DNA of 64,000 bases. Source: HLUCCA09 sp038745585. Lineage in GTDB: Bacteria; Pseudomonadota; Alphaproteobacteria; Rhodobacterales; Rhodobacteraceae. Below the pieces are notes generated by a model. The model saw only the letters and a list, made by a program, of their open reading frames with translations. It did no database searches and was not told the DNA's origin. Both the position numbers and the translations under genes were made by a program. Positions 16,106-23,971 of the stretch are shown here, piece after piece. The stretch is taken from positions 124,001 to 188,000 of the forward strand of contig JBCDLH010000007.1 in NCBI GenBank assembly GCA_038745585.1, written 5' to 3'. Position 1 is the first letter of the stretch. Each line of letters starts with the position of its first letter.

Positions 16106-17778
16106 CAGATCCCAACGCCCGGCTGATCTACCTCCCCCTTGGGGGGGCAGGCGAAGTCGGCATGAACGCCTATGTCTATGGCTACGGTCCGCCGGATGCC
16201 GAGCGGCTGGTGCTCGTCGATCTCGGCGTGACGTTCCCGAACATGGATGCGACGCCGGGGGTGGACCTGATTTTTCCCGATCTGTCTTGGCTGGTCGAGC
16301 GGCGCGACCGGCTTGACGCGATCGTGATCACCCACGGCCATGAGGATCATATCGGCGCGTTGGGTCATTTCTGGGCAGAGCTTCAGGCGCCGGTCTATGC
16401 CCGCCGCTTCACGGCCGCGCTCGCCTTGCGCAAGCTCGAAGAGCAAGGGCAGCCGGCAAGCGCGCTCCACGTCGCGCATCCCTTCCCCGAAGAGATCGAA
16501 GCAGGGCCGTTTCGGCTCTCCTTCCTGCCGGTGTCGCACTCGATCCCCGAAAGCTCGGCGATCCTGCTCGACACGCCGGCGGGCCGGATCGTCCATACTG
16601 GCGATTTCAAGCTCGACGGAAACCCGGTTGTCGGCGAGCCGTTCGACCCCGCGCTCTGGGGGCAGATCGCCCAGAGCGGCGTCAGGGTTCTGACATGCGA
16701 CAGCACCAATATCAGCGTCCCGCATCCCGGCCGCTCCGAAAGCACGGTGGGACCGCGGATCACCGACCTGGTGTCGGGCCATGCCCGCGGCATGGTCGTG
16801 GCCACGACCTTTGCCTCCAACGTCGCGCGGGTAAAAACGCTGGCCGAGGCGGGGACCGCGGCCGGGCGCTCTGTTTGTCTCTTGGGCCGGGCGATGCAAC
16901 GGATGGTGAAAGTCGCCCAAGAAACCGGCGTATCGGGCACCTTCCCGCCTTTCGTGACTGCCGAGGAGGCGTCGAACATCCCGCGTGAAAACCTCCTGCT
17001 GATCGTCACGGGGAGCCAAGGCGAACGGCGGGCGGCGTCGGCCCAGCTTGCGCGCGGCAAATATCTCGGGCTCGAGCTGCGCGAGGGTGATCTATTCCTC
17101 TTTTCGTCCAAGACGATCCCCGGGAATGAGCGCGGCGTCATCGAGATCATCAACCAGCTCTCGGAGAAGGGCGTCGATGTGGTCGACGACTCGACCTCCG
17201 ATTATCACGTCTCGGGCCATGCCAACCGGCCCGATCTCGAAATGCTGCATGAGCTGGTCCACCCGGAGATGCTCGTGCCAATGCATGGCGAGCACCGCAT
17301 GCTGCGCCGGCATGCCGAGGTCGCCAAGGCGCGCGGCATCCCCTCGCTGGTGGCAACCAACGGCACGATGCTCGACCTCACGGGCCCCGAGCCGGTCGTG
17401 GCCGAGCATGTCGAGGCTGGGCGGACCTATCTCGACGGCTCTATCCGGATCGGTGCGCTCGACGGTGTCGTCCGCGCACGCATCCGCATGGCGCTCAACG
17501 GGCATGTGATGCTGACATTGCTGCTGGACGAACACGACGAGCCATTGGGCGAGCCCTGGGCCGAGATCATGGGGCTTGCGCCCGAGGGCCGCTCCCGTGC
17601 GCCGCTTGTCGAGTTGATCGAGGGGGAGGCGAGCCAGGCGCTTCAGCGCGCCGAGGACAGTACGGTCACCGATGATGATAAACTCGACGAGATGCTGCGC
17701 CGTGTCGTGCGCCAGATTTGTGCCGAAGAGATCGGCCGCAAACCCGAAGTCACCGTCGTCGTTTCGCGCTTGTCATAG
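16102..17778 (+). CDS. rnj: ribonuclease J
   Basis: A 558-residue metallo-beta-lactamase/beta-CASP nuclease of the RNase J type, which combines endonucleolytic and 5'-to-3' exonucleolytic RNA processing in the cytoplasm. The zinc motif 'THGHEDHIGALG' provides H78, H80, D82 and H83. Further ligands lie in 'LPVSHSIPESSAI' and 'HTGDFKLDG', and the beta-CASP signatures 'SGHANRPDLEMLHELVHPEM' and 'VPMHGEHRM' follow. The C-terminal domain is present. It overlaps coaX by 4 bp. Confidence 0.94.
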   Translation: MTDPNARLIYLPLGGAGEVGMNAYVYGYGPPDAERLVLVDLGVTFPNMDATPGVDLIFPDLSWLVERRDRLDAIVITHGHEDHIGALGHFWAELQAPVYARRFTAALALRKLEEQGQPASALHVAHPFPEEIEAGPFRLSFLPVSHSIPESSAILLDTPAGRIVHTGDFKLDGNPVVGEPFDPALWGQIAQSGVRVLTCDSTNISVPHPGRSESTVGPRITDLVSGHARGMVVATTFASNVARVKTLAEAGTAAGRSVCLLGRAMQRMVKVAQETGVSGTFPPFVTAEEASNIPRENLLLIVTGSQGERRAASAQLARGKYLGLELREGDLFLFSSKTIPGNERGVIEIINQLSEKGVDVVDDSTSDYHVSGHANRPDLEMLHELVHPEMLVPMHGEHRMLRRHAEVAKARGIPSLVATNGTMLDLTGPEPVVAEHVEAGRTYLDGSIRIGALDGVVRARIRMALNGHVMLTLLLDEHDEPLGEPWAEIMGLAPEGRSRAPLVELIEGEASQALQRAEDSTVTDDDKLDEMLRRVVRQICAEEIGRKPEVTVVVSRLS

Positions 17779-17889
17779 ATCCGTTTTCGCATGACGCTTG
17801 CGTAAACCATGGCCTGCGATAGGCTTTGACGCAGGACCCCGATGCGCCGTATCTCGCACCCGTAAAACTTGATGAGAAAGGGCGCGTAA

Positions 17890-18141
17890 ATGGTCGTTGG
17901 TGTTGTTTTGCTTGCGAGTTTCGTTGGTGTTGTATCGGCCCTTTGGGCGCTGGTCGTGGCCAAGCTGGGGGCCTTGGCTGCGATCGGCATCTATTTCCTC
18001 TCGGCCTGGGGCACGATCTTTGCCCTGTTGCTATCCGCCGCGCTGAAGGCAATGCTGGTCTCTGCTGCCGGCGTGCGCCCCGACCGTCGCCGGGTCGACC
18101 TGCCGGTGGCGTTCGAGCGGCGGGCCCAAGCGGTCGCCTAG
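17890..18141 (+). CDS. small hypothetical membrane protein
   Basis: An 83-residue protein with two or three hydrophobic segments in the first 60 residues and a basic, probably cytoplasmic tail ('RPDRRRVDLPVAFERRAQAV'). It starts with ATG about 110 bp after the RNase J stop. Similar short membrane proteins often follow rnj in Rhodobacteraceae. No function is recognised. Confidence 0.6.
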   Translation: MVVGVVLLASFVGVVSALWALVVAKLGALAAIGIYFLSAWGTIFALLLSAALKAMLVSAAGVRPDRRRVDLPVAFERRAQAVA

Positions 18142-18207
18142 TCTGGCGCAGCTCTCTGCGCCACGACCGTCCTGGCCCCGCGCCGCTTCTGATCGAGGTG
18201 TAGAGAG

Positions 18208-19827
18208 ATGTTTTCGACCGAGCCGACAACCATCGTCACCCTGGGCGACAGCCTGAGCGACTCAGGGGTCGTGTTCGACCTGACGCAGACACTCCTGGTC
18301 GATCCACTGGCCTTCCCGATAGGGCCGCCGGTTCTCGATCCGGGCTATGTGGGCGTCTTCGCGAACGGGCCTGCCTTCACCCAAGTCGCGGCCGAGCTAC
18401 TGGGCGCGGATCTTACGGGATACGCAGTCGGCGGGGCGCGGCTCTTGGGCGAAGAGACGGTGGGGGAGCGGTTCGACGGGTTTGAGCTGCTCCTCGATCC
18501 GTCGGTCGACCCGGCGGTGTTGGACTTCGATCTCAACGTGGGGGGGCAACTCGAAAGGTTGCTGGACGGCGCGGCGCCCAGCCCCACGGACGACGCGCCC
18601 GACGTCGAGGAGGACGACACGGTCCTCGCTACGGCGTTTTACGGGCTGAACGACATCGCCGATCTGGGAAGCAACCTGGCCCAAGCGCCCCTGGTGATTG
18701 CGCAGCTTGTTGCAGCGTCGCGGCAGACCGCGCTCGACCTTGCCCGGTCTGACCTTGTGGATCAGGTGGCGATGTACGCGCTGCCCGACACCGATTTCTT
18801 TCCAGGGGCGAGTGACCTTCCGCAATTTGTCCGTGATACGGGTGAGGCGGTCGTCAACGCGGTCAACGCGGTGCTGCAGACAACGGCGCAGGAGATCGAG
18901 AGCGAGAGTGACGTCGAGGCGATGGTCGTCCGGCTCGACCTTCTGACGGAGGAGATCGATCTCGACGCCGCCGGCTATGGCTTTGCCGCCAAGGGCCCGT
19001 ATTACGCGTTCCAAGGCATCCCGGATGCCGATCAGCTCGAATTCGACGCTGATCTGACGCTCACCGGCGTCGATATTGACCCCGAGCCCGACGTTGCGGA
19101 CCTGCCGATAGACACGGTGCAGTTTATCGATGAGGTCCATTTCAGCGGCGCGTTGCAGGGCATCGTCGGCGCGTTCTCGGCAGCGAGTTTTACCGAGGAG
19201 GTGCTCTTTCTTGGAGATGGCGACGATTTCGACCTGACAAGCGGACGTGAGGGTGTCGCCTTCGGCGGGGTCGGGCAGGACATTGTGTTCATGCTGAGCG
19301 GTGACGATGTCGGCTTTGGCGGCGCGGGGGACGATCAGATCACCGGCGGCTTCGGCGATGATCTTATTTCCGGCGGTAGCGGGCAGGACCTGCTCCGCGG
19401 CGGCTCGGACGACGATCTGATCTTCGGCGGCGCCGGCGATGACGACCTGCGCGGCAACCGCGGCGACGACACAATCTTCGACGGCGCGGGCAATGACCGG
19501 GTCGAGGGCGGGCTTGGCGACGATGTCTTCGTCTGGATGGATCCCACGCTATCGGGCGGCGGGCTTGGCGCGGACAGTTTCAGCGGCGGCCTAGGCGTGG
19601 ACATTCTGTTTCTGGTGACCGAGGCCGATGTCGATCTCGGCGGCCGGTCAGCGTTCGAGCAGCGGACCGGCGCTTGGGACCTTGATGAGATCGGCGTCAC
19701 GGCGCGCGGCATCGAGGAGGTCATCTTCGTCGATGGCGGGCTCGATGCGCTCTCGCCTGAGAGCTTTGCCGAAACAACAACGGCGCCAGAGCTTTACGCC
19801 GAAGCGAGCCTTTGGAACCTCATCTGA
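18208..19827 (+). CDS. SGNH/GDSL hydrolase-like protein with RTX calcium-binding repeats
   Basis: A 539-residue protein. The first about 330 residues look like an SGNH (GDSL) lipase/esterase: 'GDSLSDSG' at residues 13-20 supplies the nucleophile Ser15, 'GLND' at 146-149 gives the oxyanion Gly/Asn, and 'DEVH' supplies D308 and H311. From about residue 350 to 437 there are tandem glycine/aspartate nonapeptides (for example 'GGAGDDQITGGFGDDLISGG'), which bind calcium as RTX repeats. There is no N-terminal signal peptide; with RTX repeats this indicates type I secretion through a C-terminal signal. No ABC/MFP exporter genes lie nearby. The substrate is unknown. Confidence 0.85.
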   Translation: MFSTEPTTIVTLGDSLSDSGVVFDLTQTLLVDPLAFPIGPPVLDPGYVGVFANGPAFTQVAAELLGADLTGYAVGGARLLGEETVGERFDGFELLLDPSVDPAVLDFDLNVGGQLERLLDGAAPSPTDDAPDVEEDDTVLATAFYGLNDIADLGSNLAQAPLVIAQLVAASRQTALDLARSDLVDQVAMYALPDTDFFPGASDLPQFVRDTGEAVVNAVNAVLQTTAQEIESESDVEAMVVRLDLLTEEIDLDAAGYGFAAKGPYYAFQGIPDADQLEFDADLTLTGVDIDPEPDVADLPIDTVQFIDEVHFSGALQGIVGAFSAASFTEEVLFLGDGDDFDLTSGREGVAFGGVGQDIVFMLSGDDVGFGGAGDDQITGGFGDDLISGGSGQDLLRGGSDDDLIFGGAGDDDLRGNRGDDTIFDGAGNDRVEGGLGDDVFVWMDPTLSGGGLGADSFSGGLGVDILFLVTEADVDLGGRSAFEQRTGAWDLDEIGVTARGIEEVIFVDGGLDALSPESFAETTTAPELYAEASLWNLI

Positions 19828-19888
19828 GGGTGCGCTCCCTAGCGCAGCACCGAGGCCTTTCCCAAGGAAACCGCGGACCGGGACGAAG

Positions 19889-19960
19889 TAGCGAAGCTCC
19901 ACGTGAGAGCGAAGCTCGCCGAAAGAGCGAGGCTAGGCGAAAGAGCGCAGGATAAACTCG
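19889..19960. repeat. 18-bp degenerate tandem repeat at rhlE 3' end
   Basis: Four units of 18 bp, at 19889, 19907, 19925 and 19943, share the core 'agcga(a/g)gct' (the fourth is more diverged), followed by variable bases ending 'gaaa' in the middle copies. The array crosses the rhlE stop codon at 19933-19935. Because 18 bp is six codons, the helicase C-terminus (Leu-Arg-Ser-Phe-Ala) resembles what would be encoded beyond the stop. Confidence 0.55.
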
Positions 19961-21357
19961 GGTACATGATCGCCCATCCCGATGACGGGCTTGTCGTCGT
20001 CGCTCCGGCGCCCGCGTCCCCCGCGAGATCGCCGAGAGCGCCGGCTTTCGCCCTCGTCTTCGCGCGGCTCTGGCCGATGGGCCGACCCATTCAAGCGGGC
20101 AGGCTCGGGCAGAGACGCGCCCGCATCGGCGGTCTCGGATTTGGGCGCGCGGCTGCGTCTGGCCTTGGCAGGCGCGTCTTCGGCCATCGCGGGCGCATCG
20201 CTGCGCGGCGGACGATCGATCTTGGGCACGCCTTGGCCAATCATGTCTTCGATCGCCGCAAGCGCCTTGTCGTCGCCCGGCGTCGTGGCGATCATGTAGG
20301 CGCGGCCCAGCTTGCCGGCGCGTCCGGTCCGCCCGATCCGATGAACATAGTCTTCGGCGTGGTTCGGCACATCAAAGTTGAAGACGTGGCTGACATTGGG
20401 AATGTCGAGTCCGCGCGCGGCGACATCGGAGGCCACCAGAAACCTGATCGACCCGTCGCGAAAGCCATCGAGCGTGCGCGTCCGGTGCGACTGATCAAGA
20501 TCGCCATGGATCGGCTCGGCATTTAGCCCGTGCTTTTTCAGCGATTTTGCAACCACGTCGACCTCGACCTTCCGGTTGCAAAAGATGATCGCGTTGCGGC
20601 ATTCATCGCCCTCAGCGGCGATCAGATCCCGTAGGATTCCCCGTTTCTCCGAAGTCGCGCGGTCTTTGCGCGACGGCTTAAACTGCACGCAGCCTTGCGT
20701 GATCGTCTCGGACGTCGTGGCCTGTCGGGCGACCTCAACCTTGGCGGGGTTCGACAGAAACGTCTTGGTCAGCCGTTCAATTTCGGGCGGCATCGTCGCC
20801 GAAAAAAAGAGGGTTTGGCGCACGAGCGGGTTTGTGAGCCCGAAGATCCGCTCGATATCAGGGATAAAGCCCATATCGAGCATCCGGTCGGCCTCGTCGA
20901 TGACCATCACCTTGACATCCGCCAGGATCAGCTTGCCGCGCTCGAAATGGTCGAGCAGGCGCCCCGGCGTCGCAATCAGCACGTCGACGCCCTTGCCGAT
21001 CAGCTTGTCCTGCTCGCCAAAGGACACGCCGCCGATCAGCAGGGCTTTGGTAAGCTTGGTGTATTTCGCATAGGTGTCGAAGTTTTCGGCCACTTGCGCG
21101 GCGAGTTCGCGCGTCGGCGCGAGAACGAGGCTGCGCGGCATCATTGCTCGGGCACGCCCGCGTTTGAGCAACGTGATCATCGGAAGGGTGAAGGAGGCGG
21201 TCTTGCCGGTCCCAGTCTGTGCGATCCCCAAGACGTCGCGCCCTTCGAGGGCGGGGGGGATGGCGCCTTCCTGGATCGGCGTCGGTGTTTCGTAACCCGT
21301 CTCTTCAACGGCTTTGAGGACTTTGGCGTCCAATTTCAAATCGGAAAATGTTGTCAT
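19933..21357 (-). CDS. rhlE: DEAD-box ATP-dependent RNA helicase, RhlE type
   Basis: An RNA helicase acting in ribosome assembly and mRNA decay. All core motifs are present: Q motif 'YETPTPIQEGAIP', Walker A 'AQTGTGKT', 'PTRELAAQV', 'TPGRLLDHF', 'VIDEADRMLDMGF', 'FFSATMPPEIE', 'ARGLDIPNVSHV' and 'HRIGRTGRAG'. The C-terminus (about the last 100 residues) is a low-complexity Arg/Ser/Glu/Asp-rich tail typical of RhlE proteins, ending in 'FILRSFA' inside an 18-bp repeat array. The start is the Met of 'MTTFSDLKLD'; two codons upstream (Met-Arg) are an alternative. Confidence 0.95.
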   Translation of the reverse strand: MTTFSDLKLDAKVLKAVEETGYETPTPIQEGAIPPALEGRDVLGIAQTGTGKTASFTLPMITLLKRGRARAMMPRSLVLAPTRELAAQVAENFDTYAKYTKLTKALLIGGVSFGEQDKLIGKGVDVLIATPGRLLDHFERGKLILADVKVMVIDEADRMLDMGFIPDIERIFGLTNPLVRQTLFFSATMPPEIERLTKTFLSNPAKVEVARQATTSETITQGCVQFKPSRKDRATSEKRGILRDLIAAEGDECRNAIIFCNRKVEVDVVAKSLKKHGLNAEPIHGDLDQSHRTRTLDGFRDGSIRFLVASDVAARGLDIPNVSHVFNFDVPNHAEDYVHRIGRTGRAGKLGRAYMIATTPGDDKALAAIEDMIGQGVPKIDRPPRSDAPAMAEDAPAKARRSRAPKSETADAGASLPEPARLNGSAHRPEPREDEGESRRSRRSRGGRGRRSDDDKPVIGMGDHVPEFILRSFA

Positions 21358-21823
21358 TCGCATCCCAAATCGGCGATCGGCCGCATGCCGTGGTGCCGTT
21401 CAAAGTTCGGGACGCGAGTTGACGCCCCAGCGTCTATATCTGGCGCGCATCGCCAGATGTCGCGGCACATAGCGCGATCCCCGTGTTGCGTCAATTCATC
21501 CACAGACAGGCCGGACTGAGGCCGACGCGTGCCCGCTAAGTGTCGCGCCCTTGTCGCACGCGTCGTGGCACGCGCCGTCGCACGCGTCCCGCGCGAGAGC
21601 TGCGCTGTTGGACTCCCTGGGTGCCGGCGCTGTGCGGATCGGGCGCGAACAGTCGCTGAGTTGTCTTGGCGCCAAAAGACCACACAGCAGTCAGAGGTAA
21701 TCGGGGCTCGGTCTGCGGGCCATTCAGCCCTGGGTGGGCGTTTCTGAACTGGTCGCCCCCGTTCTACGTAGGTAGAACCACACCCAGCCCAATGATACGA
21801 CTTTTCGCAGGAGTGCGCGCCTG
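21358..21823. other. divergent intergenic region, rhlE / secreted protein
   Basis: A 466-bp non-coding stretch between divergent genes that should hold both promoters. I see three 12-bp near-repeats (gtcgcacgcgtc and variants) at 21553-21588 and a clean inverted repeat at 21761-21778. The frames within it have no recognisable protein features. No RNA gene was recognised. Confidence 0.5.
21761..21778. promoter_or_regulatory. 7-4-7 inverted repeat (possible operator)
   Basis: GTTCTAC-gtag-GTAGAAC, a perfect 7-bp palindrome with a 4-bp centre, lies 46 bp upstream of the ATG at 21824. Its symmetry and position suit a dimeric repressor or activator site. It lacks a following T-run, so it is not a terminator. 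The regulator is unknown. Confidence 0.35.
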
Positions 21824-22414
21824 ATGCCAATTGCCCATGGTCCGTTTGTGACAGCACTTGCCCTCGGTCTCGTCCTCGGTCTCAGCGCCGGCGCTGAGAC
21901 GCTGACCGAGCGTGAGGCGCGCAGTCAGGTCGCCGCGCCGCGGATGGCGGTCATTGTTGCCGACCTCGACTTCTTGGACCGGGCGGCAAAGCGGCAGCTG
22001 GAACAGGCCGCTGAGCAGTTTCCCTATTATGGCGCGCTGGTGCTCTCGCCGGGGGATCCGCCCGAGAACCAATCGGGCCTCAGCGTCGCCAATCATCACT
22101 CGCCCGAAGCGGCAGCGGAGGCGGCGCTCTCGGCATGCAACGCGAGGCGGACAACCGGCGCGCCTTGTGTGATCGTGGCGCAAACCGTGCCGCGAAACTA
22201 TGCCCCCGGCGTGTTGACCCTGTCGGCCACGGCGACAGAAGCGCTCCGTGGCGACTTTCGCCGGCTCGACAGCCCCAAAGCTTTTGCGATCTCTAATGAA
22301 ACCGGGCATTTCGCCTTTGCCCGCGGAGACGGGAGCCGGGCGTTGGCCAATTGTAACGCCGCTGCGTCTGAGGACAGCGTTGCACCCTGTCAGATTGTGG
22401 TTGCGGACCCCTAG
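21824..22414 (+). CDS. secreted protein upstream of hemA (DUF4189-like)
   Basis: A 196-residue protein with a signal peptide (hydrophobic residues about 8-22, 'SAGAET' cleavage region). The mature part contains 'SPEAAAEAALSACNARRTTG' and 'GAPCVIVAQTVPRNY' and later 'ALANCNAAASEDSVAPCQIV'. These are two repeats of an Ala-rich helix ending in Cys followed by a Cys about 10-15 residues on, similar to the DUF4189 pattern. Homologues upstream of hemA are, to my knowledge, sometimes carried in databases under a misleading aminolevulinate-synthase name. This protein has no PLP fold and is not the enzyme. Confidence 0.6.
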   Translation: MPIAHGPFVTALALGLVLGLSAGAETLTEREARSQVAAPRMAVIVADLDFLDRAAKRQLEQAAEQFPYYGALVLSPGDPPENQSGLSVANHHSPEAAAEAALSACNARRTTGAPCVIVAQTVPRNYAPGVLTLSATATEALRGDFRRLDSPKAFAISNETGHFAFARGDGSRALANCNAAASEDSVAPCQIVVADP

Positions 22415-22484
22415 CGGCGCCAGCGCGGGACGCACACAGCGGCGTGCGAGACGGAATGTCGCTCCTGACGGGCGCCTCGGTCAT

Positions 22485-22498
22485 TTGCGCTATGTCAA
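22485..22498 (+). promoter_or_regulatory. FNR/FnrL-like half-matching site upstream of hemA
   Basis: TTGCGCTATGTCAA matches the FNR consensus TTGAT-N4-ATCAA at 7 of 10 specified positions with the correct spacing, 80 bp before the hemA start. FnrL control of hemA is established in Rhodobacter sphaeroides; applying it here is inference from a weak match. Confidence 0.3.
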
Positions 22499-22577
22499 AG
22501 ATCGAGCCGTACAATAGATATCGAATACGCAGGCGGGGGTTACCCCGCTCACGAACCAAGACCGAGGTAAATCCCAG

Positions 22578-23846
22578 GTGCCGTACATTCTGCCCAACAC
22601 CGCCCCGGAGAATTTCGGCAAAGCGCGCTACGAGGAGGCCTTCGACGCCGCCATCACCGCTTTGCATGAGGAGGGGCGCTACCGGACCTTCATCGACATC
22701 GAGCGTCGCCGGGGACAATTTCCCCATGCCGTTTGGCGCCGTCCGGATGGGACCGAACAGGACATCACCGTTTGGTGTGGAAACGACTACCTCGGCATGG
22801 GCCAACACCCGGTCGTACTGGGTGCGATGCACGAGGCGCTGGAGGCGACGGGTGCGGGCTCGGGCGGGACGCGCAACATCTCGGGGACCACAATTTACCA
22901 CAAGCGGCTCGAGGCCGAGCTTGCCGATCTGCATGGCAAGGGTGCCGCGTTGCTCTTTACGTCGGCCTACATTGCCAACGATGCAACTCTTTCGACGCTG
23001 CCGAAGCTGCTGCCTGGCCTGATCATCTATTCCGACCAGCTCAACCATGCCTCGATGATCGAGGGCGTGCGCCGCAATGGCGGAGCCAAGCGGATTTTTC
23101 GGCACAATGACGTTGCGCATCTTCGCGAGTTGCTGTCACAGGACGATCCGGCCGCGCCAAAGCTCATCGCCTTCGAATCGATCTATTCGATGGAGGGGGA
23201 TTTCGCGCCGATGGCCGCGATCTGCGACCTTGCGGATGAGTTTGGCGCGCTCACGTATCTCGACGAGGTCCATGCGGTTGGGATGTATGGTCCGCGCGGC
23301 GCGGGCGTGGCTGAGCGCGACGGCCTGATGCACCGGATCGACATGATCAACGGCACGCTGGCCAAAGCCTATGGCGTGATGGGCGGTTATGTGGCGGCAT
23401 CGGTCAAGCTTTGCGACGCCATACGCTCCTACGCTCCAGGCTTTATCTTTACGACCTCGCTGCCGCCTGCTGTCGCCGCGGGGGCGGCTGCGTCGGTTGC
23501 GCATCTCAAGACAGATCAGGCCCGCCGTGACCTGCATCAACAGCAGGCAAGCATGCTAAAGCGCCGCCTCATCGCACTCGGCCTGCCGATCATCGACCAT
23601 GGCAGCCATATCGTACCCGTGATCGTGGGCGATCCGGTCCACTGCAAACGCATCTCGGACATGCTCTTGGAAGAGCATGGCATTTACTGCCAGCCGATCA
23701 ACTTTCCCACGGTCCCGCGCGGCACGGAGCGGTTGCGGTTCACGCCCTCGCCCGTTCACAACCCCAAGATGATCGATGAGTTGATACGCGCGATGGACAG
23801 TCTTTGGGCACATTGTGCGCTAAATCGCGCCGACCTCTCGGCCTGA
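22578..23846 (+). CDS. hemA: 5-aminolevulinate synthase
   Basis: A PLP enzyme that condenses glycine and succinyl-CoA to 5-aminolevulinate, the first step of tetrapyrrole synthesis by the Shemin route characteristic of Alphaproteobacteria. The 422-residue protein is close to Rhodobacter ALAS: 'EGRYRTFIDIERRRGQFP', 'VWCGNDYLGMGQHPVV', 'GAGSGGTRNISGTT', 'YLDEVHAVGMYGPRGAG', the PLP lysine in 'NGTLAKAYGVMGGY', and 'NFPTVPRGTERLRFTPSP'. It starts with GTG at 22578 and carries about 15 more N-terminal residues than the Rhodobacter enzyme. Confidence 0.96.
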   Translation: MPYILPNTAPENFGKARYEEAFDAAITALHEEGRYRTFIDIERRRGQFPHAVWRRPDGTEQDITVWCGNDYLGMGQHPVVLGAMHEALEATGAGSGGTRNISGTTIYHKRLEAELADLHGKGAALLFTSAYIANDATLSTLPKLLPGLIIYSDQLNHASMIEGVRRNGGAKRIFRHNDVAHLRELLSQDDPAAPKLIAFESIYSMEGDFAPMAAICDLADEFGALTYLDEVHAVGMYGPRGAGVAERDGLMHRIDMINGTLAKAYGVMGGYVAASVKLCDAIRSYAPGFIFTTSLPPAVAAGAAASVAHLKTDQARRDLHQQQASMLKRRLIALGLPIIDHGSHIVPVIVGDPVHCKRISDMLLEEHGIYCQPINFPTVPRGTERLRFTPSPVHNPKMIDELIRAMDSLWAHCALNRADLSA

Positions 23847-23971
23847 GGACCGCGCCAAAAGCGAGTGGGGTGCATCCCGCTCGGGCTCGTGCTAACGCTT
23901 TTGTAAGGATTGGCGGATAGTCGAATCGCCAGCCATGGGGACAAAAGCGTGACAAACACGGGGCCGGGCAG

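Noticed and set aside
21529..21747. 72-codon frame between rhlE and the secreted protein
   Set aside because: Arg/Ala-rich with no motif, overlapping 12-bp repeats; probably non-coding.
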